From Nocardioides sp. (GTDB taxonomy: Bacteria > Actinomycetota > Actinomycetes > Propionibacteriales > Nocardioidaceae), in assembly GCF_030149505.1 (NCBI RefSeq), contig NZ_JASBRN010000005.1:1-38961 (forward strand): a stretch of 38,961 bases of DNA, read 5' to 3'. A model generated the notes under the pieces. The model was given only the letters and a program-made list of their open reading frames with translations. It made no database searches and was not told the DNA's origin. Position numbers and translations under genes: made by a program. Numbering within the stretch: the first letter of the stretch is position 1; every line of letters begins with the position of its first letter. This document shows, one piece after another, positions 16,336-29,080 of this stretch.

Positions 16336-17040
16336 TCAGGCGAGGTCCTCGGGCCGGTCCTCCGCGGTGAGCATGTCGGGCCGGCGCTCGGCGGTCCGGC
16401 GCACCGCCTGCTCCTGCCGCCAGGCGGCGATCGCCCCGTGGTGGCCCGAGAGCAGCACCTCGGGCACCTCGTGACCGCGCCAGGAGGCTGGCTTGGTGTA
16501 GACGGGGTGCTCGAGCAGCCCGGACTCGTGGGACTCCTCGACCAGGGACGCGGCGTTGCCCATGAAGCCCGGCAACAGCCGCACGACGGCCTCGGTGATC
16601 GCCAGGGCGGCGACCTCCCCGCCGTTGAGGACGTAGTCGCCCAGGGACACCTCGACCAGCTCGGCGCGCTCGGCGACGTGGTCGAGCACCCGCTGGTCGA
16701 TGCCCTCGTAGCGGCCGCACAGGAAGACCAGCCGCTCCCGGGTGGCCAGGTCGCGGGCCATCGCCTGGGTGAACGGCCGCCCGGCGGGGGTCGGCACGAC
16801 CACGGTCGCCCCGTCCACGGCCAGCGCGTCCAGCGCCTCACCGAACGGCTCGGGCTTCAGCACCATGCCGGCCCCGCCGCCGTACGGCGTGTCGTCGACG
16901 GTCCGGTGCCGGTCGGTGGTCCAGGTGCGCAGGTCGTGCACGTGCAGCTCGAGCAGCCCCTTCTCGACCGCCTTGCCGGGCAGCGAGACACCGAGCGCGT
17001 CGAGGTACTCGGGGAAGATCGTGACGTAGTCGAGCCGCAT
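16336..17040 (-). CDS. trmD: tRNA (guanine-N1)-methyltransferase TrmD
   Basis: TrmD makes m1G37 in tRNAs, which prevents frameshifting, using S-adenosylmethionine. The 234-residue product opens [12 protein letters not shown], contains [17 protein letters not shown], and the trefoil-knot cofactor site [15 protein letters not shown]...[13 protein letters not shown] followed by [11 protein letters not shown]. These are the invariant TrmD blocks. I use the ATG at 17040; a GTG at 17049 in the same frame is an alternative and would add three residues. It starts 14 bases after the rimM stop and belongs to the rpsP-khpA-rimM-trmD group. Confidence 0.97.
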   Translation of the reverse strand: MRLDYVTIFPEYLDALGVSLPGKAVEKGLLELHVHDLRTWTTDRHRTVDDTPYGGGAGMVLKPEPFGEALDALAVDGATVVVPTPAGRPFTQAMARDLATRERLVFLCGRYEGIDQRVLDHVAERAELVEVSLGDYVLNGGEVAALAITEAVVRLLPGFMGNAASLVEESHESGLLEHPVYTKPASWRGHEVPEVLLSGHHGAIAAWRQEQAVRRTAERRPDMLTAEDRPEDLA

Positions 17041-17054
17041 GCCCACCACCCGGC

Positions 17055-17603
17055 TCAGTCGTCCTCGGGCAGCGGCGTGACCAGCCCGGGCCGGTCGGCG
17101 ACGACGACGCGGCCGCCGGCCACGTCGACCTCGGGCACCAGCGCAGCGACGAACGGCACCAGCGTGTCGCGCCCGTCGGTGGCCTTCACCTGGAGCAGGT
17201 CCTGGGCGCCGCCGTGCACCACGCCGGAGACGGTGCCGATGACGGCTCCGTCGAGGTCGTGGACCGCCAGCCCGACCAGCTGGTGGTCGTAGAACTCCTC
17301 CGGGTCCTCCGGCACCTCGTCGGGGTCGAGGGTCACGTGCAGGACGGTGCCGCGCAGGCCCTCGGCGGCGGTGCGGTCACCGGCCTCCTCGAAGCCGGCG
17401 AGCAGCACGCCCTGGTGCCAGCGCGTGCGCGCGACGGTGAGGTACGCCGGCACGCCGGCCGCCCCCCGCGGGGCCTGCGCCCGCAACCGGGCGCCGACGG
17501 CGAAGCGCCGCTCGGGCTCGTCGCTGCGCACGTCGACGGTGACCTCGCCACGGATGCCGTGCGGCTTGCCGATCCGTCCGACGACGACCTCGATGCCCTC
17601 CAC
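17055..17603 (-). CDS. rimM: 16S rRNA maturation factor RimM
   Basis: RimM binds S19 and helps the 30S head domain mature. The 182-residue product has an N-terminal RimM beta-barrel ([20 protein letters not shown]) and a C-terminal PRC barrel ([18 protein letters not shown]...[21 protein letters not shown]), in the usual order and length. The GTG at 17603 has GGGAG 7 nt upstream. It sits between khpA and trmD, as expected. A very strong hairpin lies between khpA and rimM, so transcription from rpsP may be attenuated before reaching rimM. Confidence 0.95.
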   Translation of the reverse strand: MEGIEVVVGRIGKPHGIRGEVTVDVRSDEPERRFAVGARLRAQAPRGAAGVPAYLTVARTRWHQGVLLAGFEEAGDRTAAEGLRGTVLHVTLDPDEVPEDPEEFYDHQLVGLAVHDLDGAVIGTVSGVVHGGAQDLLQVKATDGRDTLVPFVAALVPEVDVAGGRVVVADRPGLVTPLPEDD

Positions 17604-17648
17604 AGGGGCGCTCCCTTCCTCGCTGGGCCCGGGCTGGCCCCGGAAATG

Positions 17649-17685
17649 CCACCGACCCGCCAGATCATCTCTGACGGGTCGGTGG
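17649..17685 (-). terminator. Strong 16-bp hairpin between khpA and rimM
   Basis: Positions 17649-17664 pair with 17670-17685 around a 5-nt loop; the only irregular pair (17660/17674) is a G-U wobble in the minus-strand RNA, so the stem is continuous there. It begins 13 bases past the khpA stop. A short TTTCC follows. The position inside the rpsP-khpA-rimM-trmD group suggests partial termination or an RNA-processing site rather than a full stop. Confidence 0.7.
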
Positions 17686-17698
17686 GTGCAGACGTTGC

Positions 17699-17941
17699 CT
17701 ACCGTCGACGGTCCACGTCGACGAAGTCGACGCGGGCACCGTCACGACCGGCCAGCGCGCTGACCACGGTGCGGAAGGCGCTCGCGGTGCGACCGCCCCG
17801 GCCGATCACCTTGCCGAGGTCGTCGGGGTGGACCCGGACCTCGAGCACGGAGCCGCGACGCAGCGTCTTGTCGCGCACGCTGACCTCGTCGGGGTTGTCG
17901 ACGATGCCGCGCACCAGGTGCTCCAGCGCCTCGGCGAGCAT
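17699..17941 (-). CDS. khpA: KH-domain RNA-binding protein KhpA
   Basis: KhpA is a small single KH-domain protein, which in Gram-positives pairs with KhpB/Jag and binds many RNAs. The 80-residue product MLAEALEHLVRGIVDNPDEVSV... carries the GxxG loop as VIGRGGRTASA (GRGG at 47-50) between the expected strands and helices, and ends VDFVDVDRRR. Length and motif are standard. It begins 5 bases after the rpsP stop, so the two are co-transcribed. The symbol follows family usage; the partner khpB is not in the window. Confidence 0.93.
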   Translation of the reverse strand: MLAEALEHLVRGIVDNPDEVSVRDKTLRRGSVLEVRVHPDDLGKVIGRGGRTASAFRTVVSALAGRDGARVDFVDVDRRR

Positions 17942-17946
17942 CTCGC

Positions 17947-18450
17947 TCAGGCCTCGGCCTTCTCGTCGGCAGCGGCCTCGGCGGCGGGCGCCTCCTCGGC
18001 GGCGGGGGCCTCGGCGGCCTCCTCGGCCTTCGGCTCCTCCGCGGCGGGCTCCTCGGCCTTGGGCTCGGCCTTCTTCGCCTTCTTCGTGGTGGCCGCGGCG
18101 CCGTCGCCGTCGGCCTCCTTGAGCGCGGCGTTGAAGATCTCGAGCTTGTCGGCCTTGGGCTCCTTGATCTTCAGTGTGCCCTCGGTGCCCGGCAGGCCCT
18201 TGAACTTCTGCCAGTCACCGGTGATCTTCAGGATCGCGGCCACGGCGTCGGACGGCTGCGCGCCCACGCCGAGCCAGTACTGCGCCCGGTCGGAGACGAC
18301 CTCGATGTACGAGGGGTCCTCCTTGGGGTGGTACTTGCCGATCTCCTCGATCACCCGACCGTCGCGCTTCTTGCGCGAGTCGACGATGACGATGCGGTAC
18401 TGCGGCACCCGGATCTTGCCCAGGCGCTTCAAGCGGATCTTGACGGCCAC
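17947..18450 (-). CDS. rpsP: 30S ribosomal protein S16 with long Ala/Glu tail
   Basis: S16 is an early-binding 30S assembly protein. The 167-residue product begins [42 protein letters not shown], the invariant S16 core (about 80 residues), with [15 protein letters not shown] following. From about residue 110 it continues as a low-complexity Lys/Ala/Glu/Pro tail ([18 protein letters not shown]), common in actinobacterial S16. The GTG at 18450 has GAGGAG 12 nt upstream; the frame extends to 18492, but that addition breaks the family N-terminus. It heads the rpsP-khpA-rimM-trmD-rplS group and is divergent from the plus-strand gene at 18631. Confidence 0.97.
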   Translation of the reverse strand: MAVKIRLKRLGKIRVPQYRIVIVDSRKKRDGRVIEEIGKYHPKEDPSYIEVVSDRAQYWLGVGAQPSDAVAAILKITGDWQKFKGLPGTEGTLKIKEPKADKLEIFNAALKEADGDGAAATTKKAKKAEPKAEEPAAEEPKAEEAAEAPAAEEAPAAEAAADEKAEA

Positions 18451-18630
18451 GGTTGTGGTGTCTCCTCGATGGTGGAAGGTGGTGAGGCGCACGCCGACCA
18501 GGTGGGGACCGGGCTGGTGCTCCTCGAGGGCTCTGCCTCGGGCGGGACTGAGAGGGTTCCCACCGGGCAGGACTCAGCCGTAGATGATGCCAGAACCGCC
18601 CGGGGCCCCGAAATCGGCCAGACTGCCGCC

Positions 18631-19161
18631 ATGCTCGTACGACGACTGGTGCTCGGCGGCGTCCTGCTCGCGCTCGGCGTGGTGGTGGGGGTGGTGGGCC
18701 TGGTGCTGGCCTTCCGTGGCTTCTTCGACATCGAGGCCACGGTGCCCCTGGACGGGCGGCCGCACGTGGTCGACGTCGGTGCCGGGGAGCACTTCGTCTG
18801 GGTCGACTCCTCGGTCCTGCCCCCGCGCTGCGAGGTCGCGGCCGACGGGACGTCGCTGCCGCTGCGCCCGGTGGGCGGCAGCTTCACCCGCTCGTCCGGG
18901 TCCTCGGGCCCCTGGGAGGCCAGGTGGGTGTTCGACGCCCCGCAGGCCGAGGTCGAGATGACCTGCGACGCGGCCGGGGCCTCGGACCGCGACGCCGTGG
19001 AGATCGGTCCCCGGATCGAGGGGCTGGGCCTGGTCGGGCAGCTGCTCGCCACGATCGGGCTGGCCGCGGTGCTGGTCCTGGCCGGCGGGATCGTGCTCCT
19101 CGTGACGCTCGTGCGCGGGGTCGCGGCCGGCAGCCGGCTCCCTGACCTGCCCCAGCCCTGA
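18631..19161 (+). CDS. Two-helix membrane protein with extracytoplasmic domain
   Basis: I do not recognise this family. It is the only plus-strand gene. The 176-residue product starts MLVRRLVLGGVLLALGVVVGVVGLVLAF, a membrane helix or uncleaved signal anchor, and has a second helix near residues 128-155 (LVGQLLATIGLAAVLVLAGGIVLLVTLV). Between them lies a beta-rich region of about 100 residues (VPLDGRPHVVDVGAGEHFVWVD...) with two cysteines that could form a disulfide. CAGACT precedes the ATG by 6 nt and no ribosome site is present, so it may be leaderless. Its TGA abuts the stop of the convergent amidohydrolase gene: the six bases TGATCA hold both stops. Confidence 0.72.
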   Translation: MLVRRLVLGGVLLALGVVVGVVGLVLAFRGFFDIEATVPLDGRPHVVDVGAGEHFVWVDSSVLPPRCEVAADGTSLPLRPVGGSFTRSSGSSGPWEARWVFDAPQAEVEMTCDAAGASDRDAVEIGPRIEGLGLVGQLLATIGLAAVLVLAGGIVLLVTLVRGVAAGSRLPDLPQP

Positions 19162-20247
19162 TCAGGCGGGTCCGCCCACGACCTGACCCCGCAGCACCAC
19201 GCACGTCGGCTCGGCCAGCGCCGAGAGGTCGGCGCGCGGGTCGCGTTCGAGCACCACGAGGTCGGCCTCGGCGCCCTCCTCGAGACCGGCGAAGCCCAGC
19301 CACTGCCTCCCCCGCCACGTGGCGGCGGCGAGGACGTCGGCGGCCGGGATGCCCATCTCGTGCATCGCCCGGGCCTCCTCCCACAGGTAGCCGTGGCGTC
19401 CGGTCCCGCCCCCGTCGGAGCCGACGTAGAGGGCGACACCCGCCTCGTGGGCCGACATCAGCGCCTCGCGGCGGTGGGCGGCCAGGGAGTCCATCGTTGC
19501 GGCGTACGCCGGGAACTTCTCCCGACCGGCGGCCGCGAACTCGGGGAACTTGCCGGTCTGCTGCACGGTCGGGACGAGCGCGACACCCTGGCGGGCCATC
19601 TGCTCGACCTGGTCGACCGAGAGCCCGGTGCCGTGCTCGAGGCAGTCGATGCCCGCGTCGAGCAGCCCCTGCAGGACGTCGCGGCCGAAGCAGTGCGCGG
19701 TCACCTTGGCGCCCTCGGCGTGGGCGGCGTCGATCGCGGCAGCGAAGGTCTCGACCGGGAAGGAGGGCTCGAGGTCACCGGTGTCGCGGCTGATCCAGTC
19801 GCCGACGAGCTTGACCCAGCCGTCGCCGTGGCGCGCCTCCTGGGCGACGTACGCCGGCAGCTGCTCGGGCTCGACCTCGTGGGCGAAGTTCCTGATGTAG
19901 CGCCTCGTGCGCGCGAGGTGCCGCCCGGCGCGGATGAGCCGCGGGAGGTCCTCACGCTCCTGGACCCACCGGGTGTCGGTGGGCGAGCCGCAGTCGCGCA
20001 GCAGCAGCGCACCGGAGTCGCGGTCGGCGAGCGCCTGGGCGAGGGTCTCCTCCTCGGAGATCGCGCCGCCGTCCTCGAGCCCGAGGTGGTTGTGGGCGTC
20101 GACCAGGCCGGGGACGATCCAGCCGGTGGCGACGGTCTCCGCCCCCGGCTGGGGCTCGAAGGTGATCCGGCCGTCCACGACGTAGAGGTCGCGGTGCTCC
20201 TCCCCCGCCTCGGACAGCACCGGACCCGAGAACCTGAGAGTCGTCAT
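19162..20247 (-). CDS. Amidohydrolase family protein
   Basis: Amidohydrolases are metal-dependent TIM-barrel hydrolases with diverse substrates. The 361-residue product has the small N-terminal beta domain, then VDAHNHLGLEDG with metal ligands His52 and His54, DGWVKLVGDW (bridging Lys), AHCFG and LEHGTG (two more His), and VGSDGGGTGRHG (Asp). The order H-x-H, K, H, H, D matches the imidazolonepropionase-like/prolidase-like subtypes, with the C-terminal ADLVVLERDPRADLSAL closing the beta domain. The ATG at 20247 has TAAGGT exactly 6 nt upstream, so it may be leaderless. A 14-bp inverted repeat borders this promoter. Substrate cannot be inferred from the sequence. Confidence 0.88.
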   Translation of the reverse strand: MTTLRFSGPVLSEAGEEHRDLYVVDGRITFEPQPGAETVATGWIVPGLVDAHNHLGLEDGGAISEEETLAQALADRDSGALLLRDCGSPTDTRWVQEREDLPRLIRAGRHLARTRRYIRNFAHEVEPEQLPAYVAQEARHGDGWVKLVGDWISRDTGDLEPSFPVETFAAAIDAAHAEGAKVTAHCFGRDVLQGLLDAGIDCLEHGTGLSVDQVEQMARQGVALVPTVQQTGKFPEFAAAGREKFPAYAATMDSLAAHRREALMSAHEAGVALYVGSDGGGTGRHGYLWEEARAMHEMGIPAADVLAAATWRGRQWLGFAGLEEGAEADLVVLERDPRADLSALAEPTCVVLRGQVVGGPA

Positions 20248-20253
20248 GCGACG

Positions 20254-20259
20254 ACCTTA
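20254..20259 (-). promoter_or_regulatory. Amidohydrolase -10 box, probably leaderless
   Basis: TAAGGT on the minus strand followed by 6 nt and the ATG at 20247. The left arm of the 14-bp inverted repeat (20260-20273) directly abuts it on the upstream side, so a DNA-binding protein at that repeat would cover the -35 region. Confidence 0.4.
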
Positions 20260-20319
20260 GGGCGTGTCCCTCGACGCTCGGCCGCCGCGTAGCAGGCCAT
20301 GGAGCCGAGGGACACGCCC
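20260..20319. repeat. 14-bp perfect inverted repeat upstream of the amidohydrolase gene
   Basis: GGGCGTGTCCCTCG (20260-20273) is exactly complementary to CGAGGGACACGCCC (20306-20319), with 32 nt between; a palindromic GGCC at 20280-20283 can pair with GGCC at 20295-20298 inside the loop. It fills most of the 97-base gap between the NYN gene stop and the amidohydrolase start. It may be a terminator for the NYN gene, an operator, or a small mobile repeat remnant. Confidence 0.75.
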
Positions 20320-20344
20320 GAGGCGCTCGGGTTCCTCGCGCGGC

Positions 20345-20716
20345 TCAGGCCAGGCGGTCCAGCAGCCAGGACGGCCCGACGACCCGCGCGCCGACGCCCC
20401 CGACGTTGGCCGCCAGCGCCCGGTCGGCCGTGACCACGGTGACCTCGCGCCCCTGCTCGGCGGCACGTCGGGCCTCGGCCAGGATCGCGGAGTCACCGTC
20501 CTTGGGCGCGTGGACGGTGCGCACGTGCGCGTCCCGCCCCGGCTTCACCCCGGCTTTGGCGCCACCCTCCAGGACCAGCACGACCTCGTCGCCGGGCACG
20601 TCGGCGACGAGCAGCTCCTCGTGGAGGCGGCGTGCCGCCCCGGCCCGGTCCTTCCACCAGCCGTCGGGCCGGGCGCCCACGACGTTGGCGGCGTCGACGA
20701 CCAGCGTGCTCCTCAC
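20345..20716 (-). CDS. NYN/PIN-like domain protein
   Basis: The 123-residue product resembles NYN (YacP-like) proteins, a PIN-related nuclease fold thought to act on RNA. The evidence is STLVVDAANVVG at the N-terminus (first acidic residue plus Asn), KDGDSAILAEARRAA in the middle, and VTVVTADRALAANV near residue 95, which together supply the expected acidic cluster. Length fits a single domain. The GTG at 20716 has only a weak upstream GCGGGT. It is downstream of ffh on the same strand but separated by a complex inverted-repeat region. Nuclease activity is inference; the exact family name is moderately certain. Confidence 0.75.
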   Translation of the reverse strand: MRSTLVVDAANVVGARPDGWWKDRAGAARRLHEELLVADVPGDEVVLVLEGGAKAGVKPGRDAHVRTVHAPKDGDSAILAEARRAAEQGREVTVVTADRALAANVGGVGARVVGPSWLLDRLA

Positions 20717-20720
20717 AGAC

Positions 20721-20820
20721 CCGCCGAACCGTCAGTTCTGCACCCTCGACCCGTCACTCGTGGACCGCCGAGCGAGCAGAACTGACGGCTCGGGGGTTCG
20801 AAGGTGACGGTTCGGCGGTC
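20721..20820. repeat. Overlapping inverted repeats between ffh and the NYN gene
   Basis: CCGTCAGTTCTGC (20729-20741) pairs perfectly with 20776-20788, and CCGCCGAACCGTCA (20721-20734) pairs perfectly with TGACGGTTCGGCGG (20805-20818). The two pairings share 20729-20734, so they exclude each other. Shorter matches (20751-20757 with 20804-20810, 20763-20771 with 20812-20820) add a third option. It begins at the end of ffh and covers nearly the whole gap, so it could be the ffh terminator. Confidence 0.8.
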
Positions 20821-20822
20821 GG

Positions 20823-22397
<1,575 letters not shown>

Positions 22398-22403
22398 CCG
22401 CCC

Positions 22404-22409
22404 AGCCTA
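22404..22409 (-). promoter_or_regulatory. ffh -10 box, probably leaderless
   Basis: TAGGCT on the minus strand, 6 nt before the GTG start of ffh. A CTGAGC sequence 17 nt upstream partly matches a -35 element and overlaps the glnD stop codon. Confidence 0.5.
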
Positions 22410-22427
22410 ACGACGTGCCGCGGGTGC

Positions 22428-26967
<4,540 letters not shown>

Positions 26968-27012
26968 GAAACCTCCAGGGGATCTGTCCGTCAGACGGCC
27001 CCCGCAGCTACC

Positions 27013-27024
27013 GACAGCGCTGTC
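27013..27024. promoter_or_regulatory. 12-base perfect palindrome upstream of amtB
   Basis: GACAGCGCTGTC is fully self-complementary and lies about 45 bases before the amtB start. It could be an operator for a dimeric regulator. I cannot tie it to a known factor. Confidence 0.4.
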
Positions 27025-27090
27025 AGGTGGAGGTCCGCCCCGTTTCGTGGACGACCTTCCAGCGCGCAGGTTTCCTCACCAGCCCGCACG

Positions 27091-27108
27091 TGTTTCGGTC
27101 ACGAAACA
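27091..27108. promoter_or_regulatory. Operator-like palindrome TGTTTCG-N4-CGAAACA upstream of amtB
   Basis: Seven-base perfect arms flank a 4-nt centre that itself contains GTCAC, a GTNAC-type half-site. It lies about 125 bases upstream of the amtB start. GAAAC/GTTTC elements are components of actinobacterial GlnR boxes, so GlnR is the leading candidate. The spacing does not exactly match the published GTNAC-N6-GAAAC pattern. Confidence 0.5.
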
Positions 27109-27122
27109 GGTCCGGGCCGAGT

Positions 27123-27137
27123 GTTACGAGTGCGTTT
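27123..27137. promoter_or_regulatory. GlnR-box-like half-site pair
   Basis: On the minus strand GAAAC, 6 nt, then GTAAC, the two half-site types of an actinobacterial GlnR box at the right spacing. Further isolated GTTTC half-sites lie at 27042, 27070 and 27092. Together with the palindrome at 27091-27108 they form a cluster in the gap between ftsY and amtB. Confidence 0.4.
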
Positions 27138-27142
27138 CCGGC

Positions 27143-28300
27143 TCAGCCCAGCAGCGCGTCGACGAAGGCGCCGGCGTCGAAGGGGGCGAGGTCGTCGGGA
27201 CCCTCGCCCAGGCCGACGAGCTTGACCGGGACGCCGAGCTCGCGCTGGACCTGGACCACGATGCCGCCCTTGGCCGAGCCGTCGAGCTTGGTCAGCACGA
27301 TCCCGGTCACCGCCACGGCCTCGGAGAAGACGCGGGCCTGGATCAGGCCGTTCTGGCCCGTGGTCGCGTCGAGGACGAGCAGGACCTCGGTGACCGGGGC
27401 CTGCTTCTCGATGACCCGCTTGACCTTGCCGAGCTCGTCCATGAGGCCCTGTTTGTTCTGCAGGCGGCCGGCGGTGTCGACGATGACGGTGTCGACGCCC
27501 GCGGTCGTGCCGCTCTCGACCGCGCGGAACGCCACGCTCGCGGGGTCCGCGGCCTCCTCGCCGCGCACGACCTCGACACCGACCCGCTCGCCCCAGGTCG
27601 CCAGCTGGTCGACCGCGGCGGCCCGGAAGGTGTCGGCCGCCCCCAGGACGACCCGGAGGTCCTCGGCGACCAGGATGCGGGCGATCTTGCCGACGGTGGT
27701 GGTCTTGCCGGCGCCGTTCACGCCCACGACGAGCACCACGCCGGGCCGGCCGTCGGCACCGGTCACCTGCAGGCGGCGGTCCATGTCGGGGCCGACCAGC
27801 GCCACGAGCTCCTCGCGCAGGATGGAGCGGGCGTCGCCCTCCCCCTCGACCCGCAGCCGGGTGCGCAACCGCTCCACCAGCTCCTGGGTGGGCGCCACGC
27901 CGATGTCGGCGGTGAGCAGCGTGTCCTCGATCGACTCCCAGGTGTCCTCGTCGAGCTTGTCGCGCGAGAGCAGGGCGAGCAGGCCGCGGCCCAGGGCACC
28001 TTGCGAGCCGGCGAGACGCTGGCGCAGCCGCACGAGCCGCGAGGCGGTGCCCTCGGGGCGCTCGAGGACCGGCTCCTCGACCACCGGCACCGGCGGCTCG
28101 AGGACGTCGATGGTCGCCGGCGGGGCGCTGAGCTCGGTCGGGACGTCCGGGTCGGCCGGTGGGGTGCCGAGGACGTCGGTGTGGGTGTCCGGGAGCGGCC
28201 GCGGCTTGCGGCGCCCACTGACGACCAGGCCGGCCACCAGCGCCACGAGGGCGACACCGACGACGGCGATGAGCAGGATCAGCAGCGCGAGCGAGTCCAC
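27143..28300 (-). CDS. ftsY: Signal recognition particle receptor FtsY
   Basis: FtsY is the membrane-bound GTPase partner of Ffh. The 385-residue product has an N-terminal membrane helix (DSLALLILLIAVVGVALVALVAGLVV), the actinobacterial replacement for the acidic A domain of E. coli, then a Pro-rich linker to about residue 85, the N domain, and the G domain with P-loop GVNGAGKTTTVGK at about 193, DTFRAAAVDQL, DTAGRLQNK and TKLDGSAKGG. The start is uncertain: GTG 28300 has GGATGAG just upstream, while an in-frame TTG at 28312 adds four residues. It follows the smc-thioesterase-small protein group on the same strand. Confidence 0.96.
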   Translation of the reverse strand: MDSLALLILLIAVVGVALVALVAGLVVSGRRKPRPLPDTHTDVLGTPPADPDVPTELSAPPATIDVLEPPVPVVEEPVLERPEGTASRLVRLRQRLAGSQGALGRGLLALLSRDKLDEDTWESIEDTLLTADIGVAPTQELVERLRTRLRVEGEGDARSILREELVALVGPDMDRRLQVTGADGRPGVVLVVGVNGAGKTTTVGKIARILVAEDLRVVLGAADTFRAAAVDQLATWGERVGVEVVRGEEAADPASVAFRAVESGTTAGVDTVIVDTAGRLQNKQGLMDELGKVKRVIEKQAPVTEVLLVLDATTGQNGLIQARVFSEAVAVTGIVLTKLDGSAKGGIVVQVQRELGVPVKLVGLGEGPDDLAPFDAGAFVDALLG

Positions 28301-28363
28301 CGGCTCATCCAACCACCCGCGTCCCGGCGGCCGGGCACGGGGGAAGCGGGTGCGGGTGCGGGC

Positions 28364-28579
28364 TCAGACGTGGGTGCGGGGCTCGTCGGGACGCGGGCGC
28401 ACGGCCGCGTCACCATCGGTCTCGTCGAGGGTCTCGAAGCGGTTGGCGGCCCTGGTCATGGCCTCACCGAGCCACTCCGCCTGGGCGGGCTTCTGCCCAC
28501 GGTGCGGGAAGGCGACGTAGAAGAGGACGAGTCCCGCGACCAGGACGACCAGGAGCATGGCGATCAGGATGGGGAGCAC
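28364..28579 (-). CDS. Small single-pass membrane protein, 71 aa
   Basis: The product has one N-terminal membrane helix (VLPILIAMLLVVLVAGLVLFYVAF), then a short cytoplasmic tail with AQAEWLGEAMTRAANRFETLDE and a Pro/Arg/Asp end. I do not recognise a named family; small membrane proteins of this form are common downstream of thioesterase genes in Actinobacteria. The GTG at 28579 follows GGTGA by 5 nt and lies 23 bases after the thioesterase stop. The frame extends to 28801 but only the short form makes sense as a protein. It may be translated together with the thioesterase gene. Confidence 0.62.
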   Translation of the reverse strand: MLPILIAMLLVVLVAGLVLFYVAFPHRGQKPAQAEWLGEAMTRAANRFETLDETDGDAAVRPRPDEPRTHV

Positions 28580-28602
28580 GACGTCACCGTGCCACAGCCG
28601 CG

Positions 28603-29058
28603 TCAGGACGAGGAGTCGGGCGCGCGCAGCAGCGGGGTGACTGCGGCGCGGATCACGTCCGGCATCGGCGTGACCGGCCGTGCGGGGTCGGTGTTGTCGA
28701 CGTACACGTGGACGAAGCGGCCCTCGGCCGCCGCCTCCTCGCCCGGGCCCTGGAACAGGCCGATGCGGTAGATCGCCGAGGAGGTGCCGACCTTGTCGCA
28801 CACCAGGCCCATCTCGATCGGCTCCGGGAAGCCGATCTCGGTGAAGTACTGGCAGGAGGTCTCCGCGACCACCCCGATCTGCGGCAGCCTGCGCACGTCC
28901 ACGCCGGTCGCCTCGTAGAGGTGGGCGTTCACCGCGGTGTCGAAGAGCTCGTAGTACGTCGCGTTGTTGAGGTGGCCGTACGCGTCGTCGTCACGCCACC
29001 GGGTGGTGACGGTGCGCCAGGCGACGTACTGGTCGCGGGTGGGACGGGTGCGGGGCAT
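28603..29058 (-). CDS. Hot-dog fold acyl-CoA thioesterase (4HBT type)
   Basis: 4HBT/YbgC-like proteins hydrolyse acyl-CoA thioesters; many Actinobacteria carry one between ftsY and smc. The 151-residue product shows the signature RWRDDDAYGHLNNATYYELFDTAVN near residues 20-44, an acidic cluster followed by GHLNN that matches the D-x-D-x-x-G-H-x-N-N active-site motif, with a hot-dog helix following. A second conserved stretch is AIYRIGLFQ...ARPVTPMPDVIRAAVTPL near the C-terminus. The ATG at 29058 has GAGGGGG about 9 nt upstream; the frame is open to 29424 but without thioesterase homology. Substrate unknown. A tiny 8-codon frame bridges the smc stop and this start. Confidence 0.88.
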   Translation of the reverse strand: MPRTRPTRDQYVAWRTVTTRWRDDDAYGHLNNATYYELFDTAVNAHLYEATGVDVRRLPQIGVVAETSCQYFTEIGFPEPIEMGLVCDKVGTSSAIYRIGLFQGPGEEAAAEGRFVHVYVDNTDPARPVTPMPDVIRAAVTPLLRAPDSSS

Positions 29059-29080
29059 CAGTGCTGCCCCCTCGTGCTGC

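Noticed and set aside
20260..20319. Insertion-sequence terminal repeats
   Set aside because: Only 32 bases lie between the arms, with no transposase and no target-site duplication that I can see, so a terminator, operator or small repeat is more likely.
20790..20805. GGTTCGA-like tRNA T-loop sequence
   Set aside because: No acceptor, anticodon or D-arm pairing can be built around it; it belongs to the inverted-repeat element.
27013..27137. AmtR operator upstream of amtB
   Set aside because: The corynebacterial AmtR consensus (CTAT-N6-ATAG type) is not present; the half-sites look more like GlnR elements.
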